Notes under the pieces: generated by a model
Databases searched by the model: none
Told to the model about the DNA's origin: nothing
Seen by the model: the letters and a program-made list of their open reading frames with translations, nothing else
Origin: Marivirga salinae
GTDB taxonomy: Bacteria > Bacteroidota > Bacteroidia > Cytophagales > Cyclobacteriaceae
Assembly (NCBI RefSeq): GCF_030503855.1
Contig: NZ_CP129971.1
Span: forward strand, 627,501-691,500
Length of the DNA stretch: 64,000 bases
Reading direction: 5' to 3'
Translations under genes and position numbers: made by a program
Part shown: positions 26,622 through 35,581 of the stretch, in pieces
Position numbering within the stretch: the first letter of the stretch is position 1
Layout of the letters: every line of letters starts with the position of its first letter

Positions 26622-26945
26622 TTAGTCCGAATATTCCATATGCGGAAATTTATTTCGTTCCGCTACTTTTATTTTTATATCACCCAAAACTACCGCCTGA
26701 CAAGCCAATCTTTCATTGTCCGCCAATCTTTTCTGATTTCTAAACCTTTCTTCAGCAGCCGTTAATTCCCCCAAGTTTTCCATTCCCTCCTCCACTATCA
26801 TTTTGCAAGTGGTGCACCTTCCTTTTTTTCCACAGGCATGCATCCAATCGATAAAGTTTTCGTGTATAATCTCTAACGCTCTTTTTTCTGTGCTATTAGT
26901 GATTATCTTGCGTTCATAAAGGTTGGATATCTCAATTTCAGGCAT
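26622..26945 (-). CDS. 2Fe-2S ferredoxin
   Basis: The 107-residue protein has the plant/adrenodoxin-type cluster loop ACGKKGRCTTCKM (Cys-x5-Cys-x2-Cys) and the fourth Cys in NERLACQAVV. It is a small cytoplasmic electron carrier. I use the ATG at 26945 (MPEIEISNLYER), which starts the beta-grasp fold; the longer reading to 27032 adds a 29-residue hydrophobic stretch that would overlap the divergent gene's start and has no family support. It is divergent from the 318-residue gene with a 32-bp spacer, so the two promoters must overlap. The redox partner is unknown. Confidence 0.9.
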   Translation of the reverse strand: MPEIEISNLYERKIITNSTEKRALEIIHENFIDWMHACGKKGRCTTCKMIVEEGMENLGELTAAEERFRNQKRLADNERLACQAVVLGDIKIKVAERNKFPHMEYSD

Positions 26946-26977
26946 AAGAATAAATTGCAAAAAAAGTAAATTAAATA

Positions 26978-27934
26978 ATGGAGAGCAAATTAAATCATCA
27001 GGCAATTGATGCTTACAGCAAAGCACTAGCAAAACAACTGAGTCAATCTTTCTTCAGTAATTCATCTCACATCAGCGGAAAGGAAATTTTAGAGCTGAGC
27101 CCCAACAAACAAATTAATTTGATGGTGCTCAAAAATCTTTTCAGAAAATGGAAAAAAGAGAATGCAAAATTGCAAAGCCCTTATTTCGATTACCATAGCG
27201 ATGAGGTGAAAAAAGCCATGAAAGATTTCATGAATACGCTCTCTCGTCATATTTATGTTAAAAAAGAACATTTTGAACCTATATTAAAGGAATCAATCAA
27301 AGATAGCGTTTTGTTAGCTTTCTCTCCCTATGATTTCTATTCAAAGGAAATAAACCAAAGAGATGACAGCCGCTTGCGCTTATCCGATTTAAAAGATTTG
27401 AAAAAATACATCAAATTCAATGATTTTCTATTGGATGGATTAATTGAGAATTTTGAAGCACATAAAGAAAAAGTAGTTTTTAATGATGCTGCTTTTGAGA
27501 TGTTCAATGAAGTTTGCAGTAATTCTGAAGAACAACCAGCCGATATTCAACCTCTTTTAGCTGAATTTTCTAAAACTTTACCACTTTCTTTAGCGGATAT
27601 TTATTTGGAAGAAGAAAAAGTGGAAGCAGGTATGTTGAATGACTCTCTTCAAAGCAAAGAAAAACAAACACTTGCCGATAAGCTTTCCAAAAGTGGCGGA
27701 AAAAGCATGATGAAAATGCTGACCCTCAACCAGCGTTTTATGTTTGTCAACGAATTATTTGAAGGCAATCAAAATCAATTTCTATCTGCGGTGGAACAAA
27801 TTGATGGAATGGACAACTATAAAGAAGCTTCCTCCCATGTCAAAAAATCCTTTGCCGATAAATATAGTTGGGATATGGAAACAGAAGAAGTACAGGAGTT
27901 TATGGAGTTGGTGGAGAAGCGGTTTGGTCAATAA
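26978..27934 (+). CDS. Conserved-looking soluble protein of unknown function
   Basis: The 318-residue protein is hydrophilic and mostly helical, with no signal peptide or membrane helix. Notable segments are LSPNKQINLMVLKNLFRKWK near the N-terminus, PYDFYSKEINQ in the middle, and a C-terminal helical region (KMLTLNQRFMFVNELFEGN, AEQIDGMDNYKEA-type) ending in FMELVEKRFGQ. I cannot assign it to a family. Its translation start faces the ferredoxin gene across 32 bp. The pattern NQRFMFVNELFEG recalls other Bacteroidota proteins of unknown role, but I cannot verify this. Confidence 0.75.
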   Translation: MESKLNHQAIDAYSKALAKQLSQSFFSNSSHISGKEILELSPNKQINLMVLKNLFRKWKKENAKLQSPYFDYHSDEVKKAMKDFMNTLSRHIYVKKEHFEPILKESIKDSVLLAFSPYDFYSKEINQRDDSRLRLSDLKDLKKYIKFNDFLLDGLIENFEAHKEKVVFNDAAFEMFNEVCSNSEEQPADIQPLLAEFSKTLPLSLADIYLEEEKVEAGMLNDSLQSKEKQTLADKLSKSGGKSMMKMLTLNQRFMFVNELFEGNQNQFLSAVEQIDGMDNYKEASSHVKKSFADKYSWDMETEEVQEFMELVEKRFGQ

Positions 27935-28059
27935 TTGGCTTGGTAAGAGGTACGAGCTGGGAGGCTCCCCAGCACTATGAGCTTGCACCAGCGGCATTTG
28001 ATTTATACTAATGCCTGACATAGTACTTTAGTAATTTGTTACCTAAAAATAAATAGAAT

Positions 28060-28190
28060 CCGCCAGAGGCGGTAGTAGTTTCCACTTGTGAGACGCTAGC
28101 GGAAGAAAATTATTTTCTATCTCCATCCTCTGGATGGTGATAAATACTTGCGCCTATGGCGCTGGATCGAAAGACTGCAAAGTTTCTTTG
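28060..28190. repeat. Run of four short triplet-loop hairpins
   Basis: Four hairpins with 5-6 bp stems and 3-nt loops occur in 130 bp: CCGCC-AGA-GGCGG (28060-28072), CCATCC-TCT-GGATGG (28123-28137), GCGCC-TAT-GGCGC (28150-28162) and CAAAG-TTT-CTTTG (28178-28190). They fill the 263-bp gap between the 318-residue gene and the rodA stop. A fifth hairpin GCTGGG/CCCAGC lies at 27956-27973. There is no ORF in the gap. Confidence 0.7.
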
Positions 28191-28197
28191 TCTCCAA

Positions 28198-29466
28198 TCA
28201 CCTCGTCAAAACTTGCATCCTATGCGCATCCAGCTTTATCAACACAAATAGCAAGATAGTAAATGACCATAACGAAGAACCTCCATAACTAAAAAACGGT
28301 AATGGAATACCAGCTACGGGAAAGAGCCCAATCGTCATACCGATATTAATTCCGAAGTGGAAAAAGAAGATGCCTGCCACGGCATAGCCGTATATTCGGG
28401 CGAAATTTGATTTTTGTCTTTCTGCTACTACAATTATTCTAACCATGAGCACCAAAAACAAAATAATTAAGACAAAGCTTCCTGCCCATCCGTGTTCTTC
28501 TCCTATGGTGCAGAAAATAAAATCAGTGCTTTGTTCGGGTACGAAGTCAAATTTGGTTTGCGTTCCTTCCAAAAAGCCTTTACCAAAAGTGCCTCCTGAA
28601 CCAATGGCAATTTTAGATTGTGTCACATTCCAGCCATAGCCCAATGGGTCAGCATCTGGGTTGACTAATGCTTTCAACCGGTTTTGCTGGTGAGGCTTCA
28701 ATACATCTGAAATCACATAATCCACACTTTGAATTACGCCAATTACTAAAACAGCTGCCAAAATGGTAATCCCTATGTTTTTAAGGCGTTTATTGTTAAT
28801 CACCACTATAATAGTAGCCAATACAATAACTCCTATTGTCAAATAAATTTGGTCTACTAGCAATGTCAAAATGAAAATCAATGCAGCCGACAAGCCTGTA
28901 ATCACATAAAAAGAAGGGAGCCCTTCTCTGTAATACACCAAAATGAAGCTGATAAAAACTAAGGCTGTTCCTGCATCTCCCTGCATTATGATTAAGCCCA
29001 TAGGAACCAAAACAAACAGAGAAGATTTAATTTGACCTTTAATTCTATCAAGGCGGACATTATTACTACTAAAATACTTAGCTACAGCCAAGGCAGTTGC
29101 AAATTTAGCAAATTCTGAAGGTTGAAGCCGAACAGGTCCTAATACAAACCAGGATTGATTTCCAGCTATTTCAGTACCGATAATTAACACCAAGACTAAT
29201 AAAACCAGGACCACAGCATAAATGTAATAGGCAAAGGAATCAAAGAACTTATAGTCGAGTATCATGATGGCTATGATGATCACTAAAGAACCTGCAATCC
29301 AAATTAATTGCTTACCCGAGTTGAGGTCAAAACTGAAAATATTTTGTTCTTGTTCTGCATCATAGACCACAGCATAGATATTGAGCCATCCTAAAATAAC
29401 CAGTATAAAAAATACGGCTATCAACAACCAATCTACCCTATTCCAAATGCCATCCTGTCTTCTCAT
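28198..29466 (-). CDS. rodA: Rod shape-determining protein RodA (SEDS peptidoglycan polymerase)
   Basis: The 422-residue protein has about 10 membrane helices. SEDS signatures are visible: LQPSEFAKFATALAVA (catalytic-loop neighbourhood), GDAGTALVFISFILVYY, the long loop with LGYGWNVTQSKIAIGSGG, GFVPEQSTDFIFCTIGEE-type segment (FVPEQSTDFIF), and the C-terminal GIPLPFFSYGGSSLW. RodA polymerises lipid II glycan strands during elongation with PBP2. Its start overlaps mrdA by 4 bp, as expected for the obligate pair. It is the last gene of the mreBCD-mrdA-rodA cluster. Confidence 0.96.
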   Translation of the reverse strand: MRRQDGIWNRVDWLLIAVFFILVILGWLNIYAVVYDAEQEQNIFSFDLNSGKQLIWIAGSLVIIIAIMILDYKFFDSFAYYIYAVVLVLLVLVLIIGTEIAGNQSWFVLGPVRLQPSEFAKFATALAVAKYFSSNNVRLDRIKGQIKSSLFVLVPMGLIIMQGDAGTALVFISFILVYYREGLPSFYVITGLSAALIFILTLLVDQIYLTIGVIVLATIIVVINNKRLKNIGITILAAVLVIGVIQSVDYVISDVLKPHQQNRLKALVNPDADPLGYGWNVTQSKIAIGSGGTFGKGFLEGTQTKFDFVPEQSTDFIFCTIGEEHGWAGSFVLIILFLVLMVRIIVVAERQKSNFARIYGYAVAGIFFFHFGINIGMTIGLFPVAGIPLPFFSYGGSSLWSFTILLFVLIKLDAHRMQVLTR

Positions 29467-31274
29467 AAATTATTCAAATACGCTTTGGTCATCACATAAT
29501 TTTCTACCCAAGCTCTGTTGGATGCTACTTCACCTTTTATGTATTTCTCAATCAATAATCCGGTGATGGCAGCAGCAACTCCTCCTCCCCATCCCGCATT
29601 TTCTACATAGACAGAAATCGCAATTTGAGGGTTTTCTTTGGGTGCAAAAGCCATAAAAGCAGAGTGATCAAAGCTATTTTTGTTTTGTACAGTTCCTGTC
29701 TTTCCTGCTATTTCAATATCTTTAACTCTTGCTACCCTAGCAGTACCATCTACAATTTCACCCATCGCATCCACCACTGTTGTGAAGTGAACAGAATCAA
29801 TCCCAGTATCTAGTCTATCATACTGTAGTTTATAGTAAGAATCGGGTGTTTCAATTCCTTTTACCATATGTGGGCGAACATAAAACCCTCTATTTGCTAA
29901 AATAGAAGCTAAATTGGCTACTTGTAATGGTGTAGTCAATAATTCTCCTTCTCCTATACTTAAAGAATATATGGTATAGAAATTCCAATGGTCTTTTTGA
30001 TAGTAATAATCATAGTAAGTAGGCCCAGGTACCATGCCTGAGCTTTCATTTGGAATATCGATTCCTAATTTTCGCCCAAAGCCAAGATCACTTAAATAAT
30101 TATTCCAAGTAGTTAAGCCCACCCTTGCATCTTTATTCATGCCTTCCACTTTTCCTTGCTGAATAATTCTTTTGAACGTTTGATAGAAATATGGATTGCA
30201 GGAATATTTAATAGCACCATGCAAATCTTCATTGGTATGGGAACCATGGCAATTAATAATACCTCTATTGCATACTATTCGGGTGGAAGGCACAACTACT
30301 CCCTCTTGCAATGCGATTAGAGATTGAACCAATTTAAAAACAGAACCTGGGCGATATTGCGCCATAATTGGCCTGTTAAAAAGTGGCTTTAAAGTATCTT
30401 TATTCAGCTTACTGAAATTTTTACTATAATTTCTTCCTGCTAACAGATTGGGATCATAAGACGGGCTATTGACAAAAGCTAAGATCTCTCCTGTTGAAGG
30501 TTCAATGGCAACTATACTACCAACCTTATCATCCATCAGGTATTCAGCATATTTCTGCAAATCCAAATCGATGGTGGAAACCAAATTATTTCCAGGAACT
30601 GAAAGTGTATCAAATTTACCATCATTAAAGGAACCTTTTTCAATTCCTCTAACATTCACTAACTTATATTTTACTCCTCTTTTTCCTCTAAGTTCTTCTT
30701 CATAAGCCGCTTCAATTCCTGAGATTCCGATAAAATCACCTTGTTTATAATAATTGGTAGTATCTCTTTCCAATTGTCTTTTACTTACCTCACCTATATA
30801 CCCAAGTCCGTTTGCTAAAACAGGCTCAGGATATTTTCGAACAGTACGGGCAACAGGATAAAATCCTTGATATTCTACTAAGCGAGTTTGAATTTTAGCA
30901 AATTCTTCATTGCTCAATTGTGGATAAAAAAGGGATTGTTTGATGTAGGAATATCCTTTAGCCTTTTGGATTTTCGCTTCAAATTCCTCTTTAGTGATAT
31001 CCAACAAGTTACAAAAAGCAGTAGTATCCTGAACCTCCACTTCTTTTGGCACTACCATAATATCATAAACCGGAGTGTTATGAACAATGATTTTATTGTT
31101 TCTATCCAGAATCAATCCTCTGTAAGGATATTGCACCACCTTATTAATCACATTATTTTCAGCCGCTAGTTTATAACGACTTTCCATTACCTGAATAGAA
31201 AATAATTTCGCCAGGAAAATAATTCCCACCAAAACGATTAAAAATTGAATGATGTACTTCCTGTTTTCTATCAT
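29463..31274 (-). CDS. mrdA: Penicillin-binding protein 2 (elongation transpeptidase)
   Basis: The 603-residue class B PBP has one N-terminal membrane helix (about 8-27), a pedestal/dimerisation region with RGLILDRNNKIIVHN, and a transpeptidase domain. Active-site motifs are Ser311-Val-Phe-Lys314 (in RPGSVFKLVQ), SCN 358-360 (KYSCNPYF) and KTG 525-527 (IAGKTGTVQN). It cross-links peptidoglycan during lateral wall growth with RodA. It overlaps mreD upstream and rodA downstream by 4 bp each, so the block is translationally coupled. Length is typical of PBP2. Confidence 0.96.
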   Translation of the reverse strand: MIENRKYIIQFLIVLVGIIFLAKLFSIQVMESRYKLAAENNVINKVVQYPYRGLILDRNNKIIVHNTPVYDIMVVPKEVEVQDTTAFCNLLDITKEEFEAKIQKAKGYSYIKQSLFYPQLSNEEFAKIQTRLVEYQGFYPVARTVRKYPEPVLANGLGYIGEVSKRQLERDTTNYYKQGDFIGISGIEAAYEEELRGKRGVKYKLVNVRGIEKGSFNDGKFDTLSVPGNNLVSTIDLDLQKYAEYLMDDKVGSIVAIEPSTGEILAFVNSPSYDPNLLAGRNYSKNFSKLNKDTLKPLFNRPIMAQYRPGSVFKLVQSLIALQEGVVVPSTRIVCNRGIINCHGSHTNEDLHGAIKYSCNPYFYQTFKRIIQQGKVEGMNKDARVGLTTWNNYLSDLGFGRKLGIDIPNESSGMVPGPTYYDYYYQKDHWNFYTIYSLSIGEGELLTTPLQVANLASILANRGFYVRPHMVKGIETPDSYYKLQYDRLDTGIDSVHFTTVVDAMGEIVDGTARVARVKDIEIAGKTGTVQNKNSFDHSAFMAFAPKENPQIAISVYVENAGWGGGVAAAITGLLIEKYIKGEVASNRAWVENYVMTKAYLNNL

Positions 31275-31792
31275 GAAAACCTCCCTTTAGAATAAAATAG
31301 ATATTGTATAATCACCAACACCAATACGGTCAATAAAGTGCTCATCAACACTTTAGAAATCACATAAAAAAACATATGAAATCCACCTGCTTCTATAAAG
31401 AATACTACTGCTAAATGTAAAAACAGTAAGGGAAGTGAATATGCCAAAAACCATGATAAGCTTAGGTCTTTAATGGCCGGGCTATCAACATTTTCATATC
31501 CACCTCTTGGAGTAATTGCATTCAACCATATAGGGCGTAGAAAGGCAATCAACGTCATGGCTGCCATATGAGTTCCTAAACTATTATAAAAAATGTCAAT
31601 GATTAGCCCTGTGAAAAAAGCTAAGAGCAAAAGGTAGTTACGAGAAATTCCCAAAGGAAGCAAAAGCAAAAATCCTACATATACAAAACAGAAAGCACGG
31701 TTGTACAACACAAAATTTTGTGCAAACATAATTTGAGATGCCACAAAAAGCACCCAAATCAAAATCTGTTTGAAATTATTACTACTGTTCAT
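31271..31792 (-). CDS. mreD: Rod shape-determining protein MreD
   Basis: The 173-residue protein has 5 predicted membrane helices and the MreD-like pattern LLLPLGISRNYLLLLAFFTGLIIDIFYNSLGTH (seen in pieces), plus a conserved membrane Asp in GLIIDIF. MreD joins MreC to the elongasome in the inner membrane. Sequence conservation of MreD is low, so the call rests on helix count and on its place between mreC (11-bp overlap) and mrdA (4-bp overlap). Confidence 0.9.
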   Translation of the reverse strand: MNSSNNFKQILIWVLFVASQIMFAQNFVLYNRAFCFVYVGFLLLLPLGISRNYLLLLAFFTGLIIDIFYNSLGTHMAAMTLIAFLRPIWLNAITPRGGYENVDSPAIKDLSLSWFLAYSLPLLFLHLAVVFFIEAGGFHMFFYVISKVLMSTLLTVLVLVIIQYLFYSKGRFS

Positions 31793-32618
31793 ATTCTGTT
31801 TGCAGTTCCTGTTCCAAAGAATCTTTTTCTTGCTTCAGCTTATTGCCAATTACATATACATAATCCAGACTAAAGAAATCCGCTGAAAGTGCCACTTCTA
31901 TATCGTAGAAAGTAGCTTCCTCATCAATTTCTACACTTTTAACCGTTCCTAGTTTTACCCCTTGCGGGAAAATGGCATCATAACCAGAGCTTACTACTTG
32001 CATTCCTTCCTTCACCTTGATATGGCGAGGCACATACTCTAATGAAATTTCAGTTGGATCTTCGCCTGACCAGTTTGCCGTACATAAAGTCTCCGTTTCA
32101 TCTATCAGTACTGAAATCAACAAGCTGCTATGCAAAGCTGAATAAGCTGTGGAGAAATTAGAGGACACACTTTTTATTTTCCCTACCACACCTTTTGTAT
32201 TGATTACGCCCATTCCCTCTTCAATCCCATCTTCGCTTCCTTTATTTAAAGTGAAATAATTTCTGAATCGGTGCACAGAATTATTGACCACTTTCCCCGT
32301 GATAAATTCATATTGACCAGAAAGCTTAAAAGGAATATTTGCTGAGTCTAAATCTACTTTGACACTATCCACCGCCAGGCGATTTCTTAAGCGCTCATTT
32401 TCCTCCACCAAATTTTTATTGACTTTAGCGAGTTGGAAATAATCCTGCACGGCTTGCTTGTTTTCATATACATTTCCCGCAAAAGCGCTTGAGCTATTAA
32501 AATAGGACGCACTGATATAGTCATTATGATTGACTACCAGCCAACCACTTATGACTTCCAATAGCAGAAAGATAAAGAAAGCTCGGTATTGATAAATAAA
32601 CTGAAATAACCTACGCAT
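31782..32618 (-). CDS. mreC: Rod shape-determining protein MreC
   Basis: The 278-residue bitopic protein has one N-terminal membrane helix (about 10-28) and a coiled coil at about 60-85 (LAKVNKNLVEENERLRNRL). The two beta-barrel MreC domains follow (ITGKVVNNSVHRFRNYF, KGSEDGIEEGMGVINTKGVVGKI, VVSSGYDAIFPQGVKLGTV). MreC binds PBP2 and activates elongation in the periplasm. Length is normal. It overlaps mreD by 11 bp and lies 106 bp downstream of mreB, past a hairpin that may limit readthrough. Confidence 0.95.
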   Translation of the reverse strand: MRRLFQFIYQYRAFFIFLLLEVISGWLVVNHNDYISASYFNSSSAFAGNVYENKQAVQDYFQLAKVNKNLVEENERLRNRLAVDSVKVDLDSANIPFKLSGQYEFITGKVVNNSVHRFRNYFTLNKGSEDGIEEGMGVINTKGVVGKIKSVSSNFSTAYSALHSSLLISVLIDETETLCTANWSGEDPTEISLEYVPRHIKVKEGMQVVSSGYDAIFPQGVKLGTVKSVEIDEEATFYDIEVALSADFFSLDYVYVIGNKLKQEKDSLEQELQTEYEQ

Positions 32619-32655
32619 TTACCTTTAGGGTTACAGGCAAAAAAATAAACCGCTT

Positions 32656-32696
32656 TAAAAAGGAAAAAGGAATGCCTTTTATAGGATTCCCTTTTC
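32656..32696 (-). terminator. Possible terminator or attenuator between mreB and mreC
   Basis: On the minus strand GGAAAAGGGAAT (32696-32685) pairs with ATTCCTTTTTCC (32672-32661) around a CCTATAAAAGGC loop that can itself pair. Five T residues follow (32660-32656). It is imperfect (one mismatch pair), so it may only reduce readthrough from mreB into mreCD-mrdA-rodA. Confidence 0.5.
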
Positions 32697-32724
32697 CAAA
32701 AATATTTTGTATTGAATAATTCAT

Positions 32725-33753
32725 TTAACTCATTAAAACTGCTTTGTAATGATTTAAATTTTTCAACGCAATTCCTGTTCCACGAACTACCGCTCTCAAC
32801 GGATCATCCGCCACATGAATCGGTAGCTTTGTTTTAAGTGCCAGTCTTTTATCAAGTCCCCTTAATAAAGCACCACCACCAGTTAAATGAATTCCATTGT
32901 CATAAATATCGGCAGACAATTCGGGCGGTGAAATCTCCAAAGCTTTCAGCACTGCTTCCTCTATTTTAGAAACTGACTTATCAATTGCGAAAGCAATCTC
33001 AGAATAAGATACTTTAATTACTTTCGGGATACCTGTCATCAAATCACGTCCGCGGATTTCATAATCTTCAGGACCGTCATCCAATTCGGTTAAAGCAGCA
33101 CCTACTTCAATTTTAATTTTCTCTGCAGAACGCTCTCCTATTAAAAGGTTATGCTGTCTACGCATATAATCTAAAATGTCTTTGGTGAAAGTATCACCTG
33201 CCACTCTGATGGATTGATCACATACAATTCCTGAAAGGGCTATTACAGCAATTTCCGTAGTACCTCCACCAATATCCACTACCATGGAACCAATGGGTTG
33301 CTCGATGTCAACCCCTATACCGATACTTGCAGCAATTGGTTCATGAATCATGTAAACCTCTTTTGCTCCTGCATGCTCAGCTGAATCTCGAACAGCTCTT
33401 TTTTCCACCTCAGTAATACCTGAAGGAATACAGATCACCATTCTATGAGAAGAAGGCATGAAACTTCTTTTTCCGCCATCAATCATTTTAATCATTCCAC
33501 GAATCATATGCTCGGCAGCATGGAAATCTGCAATTACTCCATCCTTCAAAGGACGAATTGTCTTTATGTTTTCGTGAGTCTTCTCATGCATCTGCATGGC
33601 TTGGCGCCCAATGGCCAACACTTTGTTAGTAGCTTTATCAATGGCAATGATGGAAGGTTCGTCCACCACTATTTTGTCTTTATGAATAATTAAGGTATTG
33701 GCTGTACCCAAATCTATGGCTATGTCACTTGAAAAGAAATCAAATATCCCCAT
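32725..33753 (-). CDS. mreB: Rod shape-determining protein MreB (actin homologue)
   Basis: The 342-residue protein has the actin-fold motifs: phosphate 1 IAIDLGTANTLI (about 12-23), connect and phosphate 2 MVVDIGGGTTEIAVI, adenosine loop GIHLTGGGALLRGLDK, and MIHEPIAASIGIG. MreB forms membrane-bound filaments that direct lateral wall synthesis. The N-terminal MGIFDFFSSD may form the amphipathic membrane helix. Length is normal. It is the first gene of the shape cluster, 112 bp downstream of purH. Confidence 0.97.
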   Translation of the reverse strand: MGIFDFFSSDIAIDLGTANTLIIHKDKIVVDEPSIIAIDKATNKVLAIGRQAMQMHEKTHENIKTIRPLKDGVIADFHAAEHMIRGMIKMIDGGKRSFMPSSHRMVICIPSGITEVEKRAVRDSAEHAGAKEVYMIHEPIAASIGIGVDIEQPIGSMVVDIGGGTTEIAVIALSGIVCDQSIRVAGDTFTKDILDYMRRQHNLLIGERSAEKIKIEVGAALTELDDGPEDYEIRGRDLMTGIPKVIKVSYSEIAFAIDKSVSKIEEAVLKALEISPPELSADIYDNGIHLTGGGALLRGLDKRLALKTKLPIHVADDPLRAVVRGTGIALKNLNHYKAVLMS

Positions 33754-33865
33754 GGATGTTCTTATATAATATATTTAAAAATTAACGCTTTGGAAATTTA
33801 CAAATTACTTTGATAAATTAAGCGGTTCAACGAAAATATTTCCAGATTTATCTAAAGTTTCGCTT

Positions 33866-35392
33866 TTAATGTTTAAAATGTCTTATGCCTGTGGTCACCA
33901 TTCTCATGCCATGAGCATCACAATAATCAATGCTGTCCTGGTCCTTAATCGAACCTCCAGGCTGAATCACAGCAGTAATTCCTGCCTGATCAGCAATTTC
34001 CACACAATCAGGAAATGGAAAAAAAGCATCCGAAGCCATTACCGCCCCGTTTAAATCAAATCCAAAATCTTTGGCTTTCTCTATTGCTTGCTTCAAAGCA
34101 TCCACTCTGGAAGTTTGACCTACTCCGCTAGCTAACAACTGACCGTTGTTAGCTAATATAATTGTATTAGATTTTGTATGCTTACATACCTTAGAAGCAA
34201 ATAATAATGCTTTTTCCTCCTCAGCAGTTGGCGCTTCTTTGGTCACCACTTTCAAATCTGATTTGCTATCTGTGTGTAAATCTCTGTCTTGCTCGATTAC
34301 ACCATTTAACAAGCTTTTGAATTGTTTTTTAGTAGAAAGATTCGTTTTCTTTTTCAATAAAATCCTGTTCTTTTTACCCTTTAATACTTCTAATGCTTCC
34401 GCAGAAAAATCAGGTGCAATTAAAATTTCAAAGAATAAAGAATGCATTTCTTCCGCTGCTTCTTTATCTACTATTTGATTCGTAATCAAAACCCCGCCAA
34501 ATGCAGAAAGCGTATCTGCTGCAAAAGCCTTTTGATAAGCTTCCTTTACTGAATTGCCCAAAGCCATTCCGCAAGCATTGGTATGTTTCAAAATAGCAAA
34601 CGCTGTTTCTCCTTCGAACTCTTCAATTAAGGAAACGGCAGCATCTACATCTACTAAATTATTGTAAGATAATTCCTTACCATTCAACTGATCAAAAAGC
34701 TCTTCCAAATCACCAAAGAAAACGCCTTCCTGATGAGGATTTTCTCCGTAGCGTAAAGTTTTATTTTCAGATATGCTATGCTTAAAGCCCTTGATGGTTT
34801 CTTCTTGATTGAAATAGTTGAAAATTGCAGTATCGTAATGAGAAGAAACATTAAAGGCATGTCCTGCAAAAGCTTTTCTGTCTTTCAAATCCGTGCTTCC
34901 ATCTTTTTCTTGTAAAACTTTTTCCAAATCTGCGTATTGATTTTGCGAAGCCACAATCACCACATCTTTAAAATTCTTAGCCGCTGCTCTAATTAAAGAA
35001 ATCCCTCCTATGTCAATTTTTTCAATGATATCTTGCTCGCTTGCTCCGGAAGCAACTGTTTGCTCGAATGGGTATAAATCCACAATCACTAAATCAATTT
35101 CAGGAATGTCATATTCTTGCAATTGTGCTTTATCCGATTCCAAATCTCTTCTTCCCAAAATTCCACCAAATACTTTTGGGTGCAAAGTTTTGACTCTTCC
35201 ACCTAAAATAGAAGGGTAACTTGTTAAGTCTTCAACAGCGATGACTTCGGCTCCTTGTTCTTCAATGAACTTTTGGGTACCTCCTGTACTGTATATTTTT
35301 ACACCTTTATCTTTCAAAATTTGAACGATGGGCTCTAAATTATCTTTATGAAAAACTGAAATGAGTGCCGATTGTATTTTTTTGACTGACAT
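33866..35392 (-). CDS. purH: Bifunctional AICAR formyltransferase/IMP cyclohydrolase PurH
   Basis: The 508-residue enzyme does the last two steps of purine synthesis: AICAR plus formyl-THF to FAICAR, then cyclisation to IMP. The N-terminal MGS/IMPCHase domain has KIYSTGGTQKFIEEQG, LTSYPSILGGRVKTLHPKVF and KIDIGGISLIRAAAKNF. The C-terminal AICARFT domain has RYGENPHQEGVFF, ILKHTNACGMALG and SDAFFPFPDCVE. I take MSVKKIQSALISVF at 35392; the longer reading to 35416 places its ATG inside the candidate -7 box TAGTTTTG (35421-35414). It is upstream of mreB on the same strand, a frequent Bacteroidota arrangement. Confidence 0.96.
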   Translation of the reverse strand: MSVKKIQSALISVFHKDNLEPIVQILKDKGVKIYSTGGTQKFIEEQGAEVIAVEDLTSYPSILGGRVKTLHPKVFGGILGRRDLESDKAQLQEYDIPEIDLVIVDLYPFEQTVASGASEQDIIEKIDIGGISLIRAAAKNFKDVVIVASQNQYADLEKVLQEKDGSTDLKDRKAFAGHAFNVSSHYDTAIFNYFNQEETIKGFKHSISENKTLRYGENPHQEGVFFGDLEELFDQLNGKELSYNNLVDVDAAVSLIEEFEGETAFAILKHTNACGMALGNSVKEAYQKAFAADTLSAFGGVLITNQIVDKEAAEEMHSLFFEILIAPDFSAEALEVLKGKKNRILLKKKTNLSTKKQFKSLLNGVIEQDRDLHTDSKSDLKVVTKEAPTAEEEKALLFASKVCKHTKSNTIILANNGQLLASGVGQTSRVDALKQAIEKAKDFGFDLNGAVMASDAFFPFPDCVEIADQAGITAVIQPGGSIKDQDSIDYCDAHGMRMVTTGIRHFKH

Positions 35393-35413
35393 TATCCTAG
35401 AATTATTTTTATG

Positions 35414-35421
35414 CAAAACTA
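35414..35421 (-). promoter_or_regulatory. Candidate -7 box for purH
   Basis: On the minus strand the sequence reads TAGTTTTG, an exact match to TAnnTTTG, 21 nt before the ATG at 35392. No -33 TTTG is visible at the normal spacing. Confidence 0.4.
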
Positions 35422-35540
35422 ATTGATTTAAAGCTTTTTCGCCTACGCTTTAAAAACTTTATGACATTAGGTTTAATATTTTTTTCAGATTAAAGCCATT
35501 TTTCTAATCTTTCAATCCTTAAATGTGTTAAGTATATCAG

Positions 35541-35560
35541 GCGAAATATAATTTTCGCTT
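35541..35560. repeat. Short GCGAAA/TTTCGC hairpin ahead of the 194-residue gene
   Basis: GCGAAA (35541-35546) pairs with TTTCGC (35553-35558) 24 nt before the ATG at 35582. The arm sequence resembles the TTTTTCGCT/AGCGAAAAA hairpin of the interspersed repeats, so it could be a repeat fragment or a structure in the 5' untranslated region. Confidence 0.45.
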
Positions 35561-35581
35561 TTATTAAAAAATAGAATTTGA

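Noticed and set aside
26946..27032. 29-residue N-terminal extension of the ferredoxin
   Set aside because: It would overlap the divergent gene start and has no ferredoxin-family similarity; the ATG at 26945 gives the normal fold start.
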